Part shown: positions 4,857 to 10,499 of the stretch, one piece after another | How positions within the stretch are numbered: the first letter of the stretch is position 1 | How the letters are laid out: each line of letters opens with the position of its first letter | DNA from: Deltaproteobacteria bacterium UBA2385 | GTDB taxonomy: Bacteria > Myxococcota_A > UBA796 > UBA2385 | Length of the DNA stretch: 10,499 bases | Assembly: GCA_002343455.1 (NCBI GenBank) | Contig: DDSR01000353.1 | Location: 1 to 10,499, forward strand | Reading direction: 5' to 3' | Made by a program: the position numbers and the translations under genes | Notes under the pieces: model-generated | What the model was told of the DNA's origin: nothing | The model's database searches: none | Seen by the model: only the letters and a program-made list of their open reading frames with translations

Positions 4857-6470
4857 CTACTGGCTGATCATCTTCTTCAGCGAGCCGTACTGCCGCAGCT
4901 TGAACCAGGTCAGCTCACCGTTTCGCCAGTACCGGAAGCCCACCGAGCCCATCTTGATGTAGTTCGTCGCCCAGGCGAGGTAGAAGACCTTGTCGACGTT
5001 CTCGGGCTTCTTCCAGTGCTCGCGCTCGTCGATCAGCTTGCGCAGGAACTTCTTGGGGACGAAGTCCTTCGAGGCCATCGAGAAGATGGCCAGGTAGAAG
5101 CGGTCCTCGTCGCTGCGCGGCCAGTCCATGCTGACCCGGAACTGGTGCCAGGCCTTGGTGTTGCGGCCCTCGACCAGCTGGGGGTCGAGCGAACCGTCCT
5201 CGAGCGACTTCTTGGTCAGGGCGGTGCCCGGGAAGTAGTTCAGGCTGTAGAAGTAGATGTCGTAGGGCCGCGGCAGCTCCAGCAGGAACTCGGCGGTCTC
5301 CAGCTTCATCTCCTCGGTGGCGTGCGGGTTGTCGATGATCACGTCGTACACGACGTTGAGCTTCATCTCCTTGTTGGCCTCGGCGAAGGCCAGGATGGCC
5401 TGGTTGCCGGGGCTGCGGTTGTGCAGCTCCTTGCTCTCCTTGGCCGAGCCGGACTCGATGCCGGTCTGTACACGGACCAGCCCGGCGCCCATCAGCTTCT
5501 TCAGCATGTCGGGGCGCATCATCGGCGGGATCAGCAGGCACTCGAAGGGCTTGCCGACCCGCTTGGGGTACTTGTCCAGGAACTCGTCCATCCACTCGTT
5601 GCCGAAGGCGAAGCTGGTGTCGTCGTCGATCTTGACCCGGGCGATCTTGGGGAAGGTCTTCTGGACCATCTCCAGCTCGCCCAGGATGTGCTCGACGCTG
5701 CGCGCCCGGTAGAACTTCTTGCCCTTCTCGTCGTACACATCGCGCAGGATGCTGACGTAGCAGTACGAACAGTTGTAGGGGCAGCCGCGGCTGAAGTAGA
5801 TGCGGTACTCGGCGGTGCGCTTCCAGGGCTCCTCGATCCGGACCTTGCCCTTCTCGATGTAGTACTTGTTCTCGTCGCGGGTGTCCGGGTAGGGCAGCCA
5901 GTCCAGGTTCTGGATCAGCGGGCGAGGCGGGTTCTTGAAGATCTCCCCGCCCTTGTTGGCCCAGATGTTGGGGATGTTCGTCGTGTCGGCGCCATCCCGA
6001 AGGGCCTTGCAGAGGTCGATCGCCCCCAGTTCACCCTCGCCCTGGCAGAGGTAGTCGCAGTGCTGGATGCTGCCTTCGGGATCGCTGGTCGGGTGGATGC
6101 CGCCCCAGACGATCGGCGTGTTCGGGAAGCGGGCCCGGATCTTGTCGGTGACGTGGGTGGCCATCGGCAGCAGGCTGGACATGAAGCCCAGCCCGATCAG
6201 ATCGGCGCCCTTCTCCTTGATGATGCCGAGCGCCAGCTCGATCTCCTCGTCGCTGGGCATGTCCAGGCGGTTGTGGACCCAGTCCCGCAGGAAGATGATG
6301 TGGGTGTCGAAGCCCTCGCGCTGCAAGGCCGCCGAGACGTAGCGGATGCCGGCGTTCTCGATGCTGTAGATCGTCATCAGGACGACGGTGAAGGGCTTCT
6401 CGCCGACCGGGCGAGCGGCGGGAGCGCCGGGCTGGCCGGAGACCTCGTCTTCGTGGAGGATGTTGGACAT
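4857..6470 (-). CDS. B12-binding-type radical SAM protein (downstream of tandem pair)
   Basis: This 537-residue protein starts at ATG 6468-6470, with a GAGAGG site overlapping the upstream gene's stop. Residues 27-175 look like a cobalamin-binding Rossmann-type domain (FTVVLMTIYSIENAGIRYVSAAL, GADLIGLGFMSS, PIVWGGIHPTSDPE, DYLCQGEGE). No DxHxxG motif is seen, so cobalamin, if bound, would lack the usual lower His ligand. Residues 224-240 hold the radical SAM cluster site SRGCPYNCSYCY, with C230, C234 and C237 in CxxxCxxC to bind [4Fe-4S] and S-adenosylmethionine. Barrel motifs follow, including VKIDDDTSF, a GLVRVQTGIESGS strand and FPGTALTKKSLEDG. The last ~110 residues are a Lys/Trp/Tyr-rich helical extension that I do not recognise. 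Family members methylate or rearrange unactivated carbons in lipids, pigments and antibiotics; this substrate is unknown. It is a probable partner of the gene nine bases upstream. Confidence 0.9.
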   Translation of the reverse strand: MSNILHEDEVSGQPGAPAARPVGEKPFTVVLMTIYSIENAGIRYVSAALQREGFDTHIIFLRDWVHNRLDMPSDEEIELALGIIKEKGADLIGLGFMSSLLPMATHVTDKIRARFPNTPIVWGGIHPTSDPEGSIQHCDYLCQGEGELGAIDLCKALRDGADTTNIPNIWANKGGEIFKNPPRPLIQNLDWLPYPDTRDENKYYIEKGKVRIEEPWKRTAEYRIYFSRGCPYNCSYCYVSILRDVYDEKGKKFYRARSVEHILGELEMVQKTFPKIARVKIDDDTSFAFGNEWMDEFLDKYPKRVGKPFECLLIPPMMRPDMLKKLMGAGLVRVQTGIESGSAKESKELHNRSPGNQAILAFAEANKEMKLNVVYDVIIDNPHATEEMKLETAEFLLELPRPYDIYFYSLNYFPGTALTKKSLEDGSLDPQLVEGRNTKAWHQFRVSMDWPRSDEDRFYLAIFSMASKDFVPKKFLRKLIDEREHWKKPENVDKVFYLAWATNYIKMGSVGFRYWRNGELTWFKLRQYGSLKKMISQ

Positions 6471-6475
6471 GGGGG

Positions 6476-6481
6476 CCTCTC
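6476..6481 (-). promoter_or_regulatory. Ribosome-binding site overlapping upstream stop codon
   Basis: On the - strand GAGAGG (complement 6476-6481) lies five bases before the ATG at 6470 and shares bases with the TGA (6480-6482) of the first radical SAM gene. This placement couples translation of the pair and supports both the 6470 start and co-expression. Confidence 0.6.
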
Positions 6482-7883
6482 AGGCGACCAGCAGGCGCAC
6501 GCCAGCGGTGGCCTTGCGCTTGAGGTCGGCGACGTTGCGGATCTGGAAGAGGTTCTTGACGACGAACTCGGGGCGCCAGTAGAAGCGCTTCCAGGCGAGG
6601 TCGAGCATCTCGCGCAGCTCGGCCCGGCTGAAGTGCTCGTCCCAGACCTGGGCCTTGAAGCTCTCGTCCGGCTCGCGCATGAACTTCAGCCAGGGTTCGA
6701 GGTCCAGCACGCCGTCGCGGACGCCCTCGTCGTACAGCGTGGTGCCGGGGAAGGGCGTCAGCAGGTTGTACATGACGAAGTCGGGCTTCAGCCGGATGCT
6801 GTAGCGGATGGTCTCCATCACGTCTTCGCGGGTGCGCTCGGTGGGGGTGCCAATCATGAAGTAGGCGACGGTGCGGATGCCGACCTCGCGGCAGAGCTGG
6901 AAGGCGTGCTCGATCTCGCGGCTGTTGACGTCCTTCTTCAGGCGCAGCAGGCCCTCTTCCGTGCCCTGCTCGACCCCGAACTGGATGCGGGTGCAGCCGG
7001 CGGCCTTCATCTTCTCCAGCAGGGGGCGATCCACGCCCTTGACGCGGAAGCGCACGGTCCAGGAGATGTCCAGCCCGCGGCGCAGGATCTCGTCGCAGAG
7101 GTCGTGGACGCGCTTGTTGGTGATGTTGAAGGTGTCGTCGACGAAGTAGATCTCGCGGATGTTGAGGTCGATGCAGTTCTGGAGCTCGTCGCAGACGCGG
7201 CCGGGGGTCATGACCCGGTAGCGGTGCCGCGGGGTGTTGCAGAAGGTGCAGCGGTAGGGGCAGCCGCGGCTGCTGATGACGGTCGTGAAGATGCCGCCCT
7301 CGCCCATCACGTCGTAGTAGCGCTGGTAGTCGACCAGCGTGAGGTCCAGCAGCGGGTACTCGTCCAGGTCGTTGCTGTAGTAGACGTCGTCGACCGGCAC
7401 GGGGTCGTCGGGGTGGGCCATCACTCCGGGCAGGCCCTTGGCCTCGTCGCCATTCTCCCAGACGGCCAGCAGGTCCAGCAGGGGCTGCTGCCCCTCGCCC
7501 TTGACCACGGCGTCGACGCCGGGCAGGCCCAGGCACTCCTGGGGGAAGTCGTTGACGTGGGGGCCCCCGACGACCACCCGGGTAGCGCCGCCGGCCCGGG
7601 CCGCCTGGATGGTCTTGTGCACATCGACGAGCTGCACCGTGAAGGCGGTGATGCCGACCGCGTCGGGCCGCCAGTCGCGGATCTGCTGGGTGAGCGTGTC
7701 GTAGTCGAGGTTGTCGAGCTGCGCGTCGAGGATCTTGACCTCGTGGTGCGAGCGCGCCTTGAGGAAGGTGGCGATGCTGATCAGCGCGATCGGCGGGTAG
7801 CTGAGGTTCTCGGCCTCGACGGCCGCGGGGACCTCGCTCTCGACGGTGTGGCGAGCGGGGGGTCGGATGAGCAGGACGCGCAT
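6480..7883 (-). CDS. B12-binding-type radical SAM protein (upstream of tandem pair)
   Basis: This 467-residue protein starts at ATG 7881-7883, with GAGG six bases upstream (7890-7893 on the - strand). Residues 1-145 form a B12-binding-like domain: MRVLLIRPPA, YPPIALISIATFLKA, DAVGITAFTVQLVD, VVVGGPHVNDFP and AVVKGEGQQPL, the usual order in the BchE/hopanoid-type group. As in many of these there is no DxHxxG. The radical SAM site SSRGCPYRCTFCN has C208, C212 and C215. EIYFVDDTFN, ISWTVRFRVKG, GCTRIQFGVEQGTEE, GIRTVAYFMIGTPTE and PFPGTTLYDEG are standard barrel strands of the family. A C-terminal region of about 90 residues closes the protein. It shares its overall plan with the next gene but is clearly diverged, an ancient duplication or family pairing. 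The substrate is not predictable. Likely cytoplasmic and oxygen-sensitive. Confidence 0.92.
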   Translation of the reverse strand: MRVLLIRPPARHTVESEVPAAVEAENLSYPPIALISIATFLKARSHHEVKILDAQLDNLDYDTLTQQIRDWRPDAVGITAFTVQLVDVHKTIQAARAGGATRVVVGGPHVNDFPQECLGLPGVDAVVKGEGQQPLLDLLAVWENGDEAKGLPGVMAHPDDPVPVDDVYYSNDLDEYPLLDLTLVDYQRYYDVMGEGGIFTTVISSRGCPYRCTFCNTPRHRYRVMTPGRVCDELQNCIDLNIREIYFVDDTFNITNKRVHDLCDEILRRGLDISWTVRFRVKGVDRPLLEKMKAAGCTRIQFGVEQGTEEGLLRLKKDVNSREIEHAFQLCREVGIRTVAYFMIGTPTERTREDVMETIRYSIRLKPDFVMYNLLTPFPGTTLYDEGVRDGVLDLEPWLKFMREPDESFKAQVWDEHFSRAELREMLDLAWKRFYWRPEFVVKNLFQIRNVADLKRKATAGVRLLVA

Positions 7884-7958
7884 TCGCTGCCTCGGAAGAG
7901 CGGGGGACTCAGAAGAAGGAGAGGGCCACCCGAGGAGATACCCCAGGTCGGGGCCCGG

Positions 7959-9095
7959 TCAACGGCGGGCCCGCCGCGTCGCCGGCTGCGGGGCATTCTG
8001 CGCGTCGGTAGCCGGCACCGCGCCGAGCACGTTGGGCCGCCGGGCGATGGCGTCGGTCTTGCGCGTCCAGGAGTCGCCGATGCTCTTGTAGAAGCGCAGC
8101 TCGGTGGGCGTCTGGACCGCGATCCAGTCCGAGCGGGTCGGACCCTGGCGGCTGCTGGCCGGGCTGCTCTCGACGACGCCCAGCCGCCAGGCGGTCGAGC
8201 CGGCGGGGAGCTGCGTGTCCAGCGTGGTGTTCGCCTGCGCCAGCGTCATCGCCGTGGTGGAGCGGATCATCTCGACGTGCTGGGCGAAGAGGATGATGTC
8301 GCCGGTGGCCAGGGTGGAGCCGGCCCGGATGGTCGTCAGGGACCGCTCGGTGCGCATGCTGCTGGTCCCGGTGTTCATGGGCCCGTACATCCAGTCGGGG
8401 TTCGGGTTCTCGGGGGTGGAGGTCATGCGCGAGATCAGCTCGTGCACGAAACCCGAGCAGTCCACTCCCAGCAGGCGCCCGCCGCCCACGGTCAGCCAGG
8501 TGCGGATCACCTGCTGGACCGCGGCCTGGCCGGCGGCGTCCAGGCCGGCCTCGCTGAACTGCTGGTCCCGCAGCCGGGGGAAGCTCATCTTGCCCTGGTC
8601 GATGGCCTCCTGGATGGCCATCTGGACCTCGGCGGGCGTGCCCTTTCCGAACTTGGACTGGGTGTTGGCGTTGGCGAGCCCCGCCGGGGCGCCGGTGGCG
8701 GTGCTGTCGGCGAGCCGGCTGGAGGGGTAGCCCCGCTGCCCGATGGGCGTGTCGATGGGCCCCTGGTTGATGCGGTAGGGCGTCTCGAGGGTCAGGCGCA
8801 GGGAGTGGGAGCGCCCGCCGGCGCTGACCAGGGGCACGGTGACCGTGATGCTGTCGTACTCGCGCAGGACGGTGTCGATGGTCGCCTGGCGACCGGCGTT
8901 GTTGTTGGCCTCGGCCACGGTGCCCTGCACCAGCGCGTCCAGGCCCGGATCCTCCTGGTGCTGCTGGCCCTGCCCGACCCCGGTCCGCTCCAGGCGACCC
9001 TGGTTGCCCAGGCCGCCGCCCTGCTGCTGCCGCTGCCCGAGACCTTCGGGGCGACGAGGGGGTGGCTGGTGCTGGCGGGTCTGGAAGTCGGGCAC
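7959..9095 (-). CDS. NlpC/P60-like cysteine peptidase or amidase with low-complexity N-terminus
   Basis: This 378-residue protein starts at GTG 9093-9095 behind a strong GGAGG. Residues 1-65 are Gln/Gly/Arg/Pro-rich and disordered-looking, with no signal peptide. Residues 75-110 are beta-rich. The C-terminal part carries an NlpC/P60-type (papain-fold) signature: VDCSGFVHELISRM with probable nucleophile C213, GDIILFAQHVEMI with probable base H273, and a following strand WRLGVVESSP that may supply the third polar residue (E309 is my guess). These enzymes cut amide bonds in peptidoglycan stem peptides, often next to meso-diaminopimelate, or act as deamidases or acyltransferases. The last 30 residues are Pro/Ala/Arg-rich. 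It lies 48 bases after the DapF-like gene and 75 before the radical SAM pair, same strand. Lack of a signal peptide leaves its location open; it may act in the cytoplasm or leave by another secretion system. Fold call fairly sure, substrate unknown. Confidence 0.75.
   Translation of the reverse strand: MPDFQTRQHQPPPRRPEGLGQRQQQGGGLGNQGRLERTGVGQGQQHQEDPGLDALVQGTVAEANNNAGRQATIDTVLREYDSITVTVPLVSAGGRSHSLRLTLETPYRINQGPIDTPIGQRGYPSSRLADSTATGAPAGLANANTQSKFGKGTPAEVQMAIQEAIDQGKMSFPRLRDQQFSEAGLDAAGQAAVQQVIRTWLTVGGGRLLGVDCSGFVHELISRMTSTPENPNPDWMYGPMNTGTSSMRTERSLTTIRAGSTLATGDIILFAQHVEMIRSTTAMTLAQANTTLDTQLPAGSTAWRLGVVESSPASSRQGPTRSDWIAVQTPTELRFYKSIGDSWTRKTDAIARRPNVLGAVPATDAQNAPQPATRRARR
7963..7976. repeat. 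Perfect 14-bp GC palindrome at end of NlpC/P60-like gene
   Basis: CGGCGGGCCCGCCG is its own reverse complement. It lies just before the - strand stop (7959-7961) and encodes part of the Arg-rich tail. With no loop and no T-run it is a weak terminator candidate; chance is plausible in such GC-rich DNA. Confidence 0.35.
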
Positions 9096-9101
9096 GAGGA
9101 G

Positions 9102-9106
9102 CCTCC
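9102..9106 (-). promoter_or_regulatory. Strong ribosome-binding site GGAGG for the GTG start at 9095
   Basis: On the - strand GGAGG sits six bases before the GTG at 9095, inside TCCGGAGG. It fixes the start of the NlpC/P60-like gene although the start codon is not ATG, and it shows that the low-complexity N-terminus is probably translated. Confidence 0.65.
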
Positions 9107-9143
9107 GGAGTGGAGCCCCATCGTAGCAGAGGCGCGGGCCCCG

Positions 9144-10031
9144 TCAGCGCCCCGGGGCAGGATTCCTGAGCAAGGCGGCAGCGGGCTCGAAGGTGCCGAC
9201 CTCCTCGACCGGACCGCGCAGCAGAACGTTCAGCTCGGCGTCCAGGCTGACCTGCAGCGCGCCGCCGGGCATGCGCACCTCGACCTGCTCGCCGACCCGC
9301 CCCAGCCGCCGACAGACCGCCGCCACCGCGCAGGCCGAGCTGCCGCTGGCCTGGGTCTCGCCCGCCCCGCGCTCCCAGATCCGCGCCTGGGGGCCCTGCG
9401 CGTCCAGGGCGACGAACTGCACATTGGTGCGGTTGGGGAAGAGGGGGTGGTGCTCCAGCGCCGCGCCCCAGGCCCGCCAGGGCGAGGTGTCGAGCTGCTG
9501 CGCCGAGTCGAGCATCACCACGCAGTGCGGGTTTCCCAGGCCCACGGCCGAGAGGCGCAGCTCCACCCCCTCGATCTCGACCGGGCTGTCCAGCAGGGCC
9601 CGCGCGCAGGGCACCGCCTCGGCCTCGAAGCGGGCCTGGCCCATCTCCACCTCCACCTCGCCCTGGCCTGGCGGCCCCACCCGGCAGCGTACCCGGCCCA
9701 CGGCCTGCTCGAAGGTGCGGATCTCCACGCTGAACTCGGGAGGCGCCGCGCGCTGATCACGCAGCCAGCGGGCCAGGATGCGCAGGCCGTTGCCGGACTT
9801 CTCGGCCCGCGATCCGTCGGGGTTCCAGATGCGGACGGCGTACTGGGAGGTGAAGCGCCCGTCCTCACCCCGGCGAATCGGCAGGGGCTCGAGCACGCCG
9901 TCGGCGCCCGGCCCGCGGTGGCGATCGCAGAGGGCGCGGACCCGGGCTGCGTCCAGGGGGGGGTCCAGCGGCGCGGCCGTCTCCAGGACCAGGTAGTCGT
10001 TGCCGAGGCCGTGGTACTTACGCAGGCGCAT
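9144..10031 (-). CDS. DapF-like protein with both catalytic Cys replaced by Ser
   Basis: This 295-residue protein starts at ATG 10029-10031; the open frame runs further upstream but would overlap the divergent gene, and the DapF homology begins exactly here with MRLRKYHGLGNDYLVLE. A GAGGGG site precedes it. Diaminopimelate epimerase motifs occur in order: HGLGNDYLV, CDRHRGPGADGVL (35-47), NPDGSRAEKSGNGLR (70-84), GLGNPHCVV (164-172), NRTNVQF (200-206), ERGAGETQASGSSACA (220-235). DapF racemises LL- to meso-diaminopimelate for lysine and peptidoglycan with two cysteines, one in each half (motifs xCGNG and GETxACG). Here both are serine: S79 (TCC) and S229 (AGC). Length is normal for the family. 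It may be a lineage-specific epimerase variant, or an enzyme of the wider DapF/PhzF/proline-racemase superfamily with a different reaction. I give no dapF symbol because catalytic identity is uncertain. The next gene downstream is NlpC/P60-like. Confidence 0.85.
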   Translation of the reverse strand: MRLRKYHGLGNDYLVLETAAPLDPPLDAARVRALCDRHRGPGADGVLEPLPIRRGEDGRFTSQYAVRIWNPDGSRAEKSGNGLRILARWLRDQRAAPPEFSVEIRTFEQAVGRVRCRVGPPGQGEVEVEMGQARFEAEAVPCARALLDSPVEIEGVELRLSAVGLGNPHCVVMLDSAQQLDTSPWRAWGAALEHHPLFPNRTNVQFVALDAQGPQARIWERGAGETQASGSSACAVAAVCRRLGRVGEQVEVRMPGGALQVSLDAELNVLLRGPVEEVGTFEPAAALLRNPAPGR

Positions 10032-10125
10032 GGCCCCTCGGGTATCCGGCCGGCGACAAGGACGCGCCACCCCCTCGCAACAGATATGCTGAGCTTGGGG
10101 ATCCCCACCCCGCCCGGGAGGCAGC
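10032..10125. promoter_or_regulatory. Divergent intergenic region with palindrome
   Basis: These 94 bases separate the DapF-like gene (- strand) from the cyclic-nucleotide-binding gene (+ strand), so both promoters should lie here. TATGCT at 10085-10090 is a possible -10 box for the + gene; no matching -35 is evident. GGGGATCCCC at 10097-10106 is a perfect 10-bp palindrome and a possible operator. GGGAGG at 10116-10121 is the ribosome-binding site of the + gene. Promoter assignment is weak; the divergent layout is certain. Confidence 0.4.
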
Positions 10126-10499
10126 ATGGCCCTCGACCCACGCGAGCTCACCTTCATCCGCATGCTTCGCGGCCTGGAGGCCGAGCAGATCCTCGCCTTC
10201 CTGGGCGCCTGCCGCTCGGTCGAGGTGCCCGCCGACACGGTCATCATCGAGGAGGGCGAGCTGGACCGCTCCATGCTCTTCGTGCTGGACGGCGATCTCG
10301 AGGTCTATGTCGGCAACGCCCCGGCCCTGACCACCCTGCGCCGCGTCGGCAAGGGCGAGCACCTGGGCGAGCTGGCGGCCCTGGGCCTCGTCACCAAGCG
10401 CACCGCCAGCGTGCGGACCATGTCCGACACCGACATGCTCATCCTGGACGAGGGCGGCCTCGCCCAGCTCCGCTCGATCGACCACCCCATCGCCGACCG
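10126..10499 (+). CDS. Cyclic nucleotide-binding domain protein, 5' part
   Basis: ATG 10126, with GGGAGG four bases upstream, opens a frame that is still open at the window edge (124 codons seen). An N-terminal helical stretch (LTFIRMLRGLEAEQILAFLG) is followed by the beta-barrel of a Crp-type cNMP-binding domain: VEVPADTVIIEEGELDRSMLFVLDGDLEVYV (32-62), then VGKGEHLGELAAL (74-86) and KRTASVRTMSDTDMLIL (91-107). The phosphate-binding cassette is intact: G81-E82-L83 for ribose and R92 (RTAS) for the cyclic phosphate. So it probably binds cAMP, cGMP or a related nucleotide. The C-terminal part is missing, so I cannot tell a Crp/Fnr transcription regulator with helix-turn-helix from a stand-alone or kinase-linked sensor. 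Divergent to the DapF-like gene; it could regulate that cluster, which is a guess. Confidence 0.85.
   Translation, partial: MALDPRELTFIRMLRGLEAEQILAFLGACRSVEVPADTVIIEEGELDRSMLFVLDGDLEVYVGNAPALTTLRRVGKGEHLGELAALGLVTKRTASVRTMSDTDMLILDEGGLAQLRSIDHPIAD

Noticed and set aside
3646..4962. Long + strand open frame crossing the FG-GAP gene and repeat nest
   Set aside because: No protein motif, translates palindromic repeats and poly-C, and overlaps two supported genes on the other strand.
6031..7536. Long - strand open frame of 501 codons across both radical SAM genes
   Set aside because: Arg/Pro/His-rich shadow frame; the true frames carry intact radical SAM motifs, good starts and ribosome-binding sites.
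7963..7976. GC palindrome as an intrinsic terminator
   Set aside because: No loop and no T-run, it lies inside the coding end, and such palindromes arise by chance in very GC-rich DNA; kept only as a low-confidence repeat.
10032..10274. N-terminal extension of the DapF-like gene to 10274
   Set aside because: The extension would run antisense through the cyclic-nucleotide-binding gene and has no DapF homology; family homology starts at the ATG at 10031.
10018..10485. - strand open frame over the window end
   Set aside because: Antisense to the cNMP-binding gene, which has a recognisable domain and a ribosome-binding site.

Overview
The window is GC-rich bacterial DNA (for example 46 of 60 bases at 9601-9660 are G or C). 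Its contents are a KPxLYLYP-type secreted protein family, a calcium-binding FG-GAP repeat protein, tandem cobalamin-type radical SAM enzymes and a cyclic-nucleotide-binding protein. These suggest a Myxococcota or other former 'Deltaproteobacteria' lineage, probably environmental. The lineage is an inference from gene content only; no rRNA, tRNA or taxonomic marker is present.

Layout. 1-3409 is read on the + strand: the 3' end of a KPxLYLYP-family protein (2-742), a spacer with a 17-bp tandem duplication containing two perfect CCTCCGGAGG palindromes, then four closely packed genes. These are a small beta-rich protein (945-1316), an acidic low-complexity protein in a visibly lower-GC patch (1313-2245), and two membrane-anchored or exported proteins (2238-2852, 2849-3409). 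The last three junctions overlap by 4, 8 and 4 bases, so these genes look translationally coupled, and none has a known function. The + strand block ends at a perfect 9-bp-stem hairpin (3401-3422) that contains its last stop codon and also the stop codon of the convergent gene on the other strand.

3414-10031 is read on the - strand. An FG-GAP repeat gene (4431 to 3414) has one frameshift and no signal peptide, and so looks broken or truncated. Behind it is a 425-base gene-free stretch with two copies of a 43-bp palindromic repeat and other degenerate repeats. Next, in transcription order from 10031 downwards, come a DapF-like protein, an NlpC/P60-like cysteine peptidase or amidase, and two tandem cobalamin-type radical SAM proteins (gaps 48, 75 and 9 bases), which may form one operon. 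A divergent + strand gene for a cyclic-nucleotide-binding protein starts at 10126 and runs off the window.

Most notable point: the DapF-like protein keeps the DapF fold motifs, but both catalytic cysteine positions are serine (S79 codon TCC, S229 codon AGC). It is therefore probably not an ordinary two-cysteine diaminopimelate epimerase. Its position ahead of a peptidoglycan-hydrolase-like protein and two radical SAM enzymes makes this cluster the best candidate here for undescribed chemistry, but nothing in the sequence proves that the four act together.
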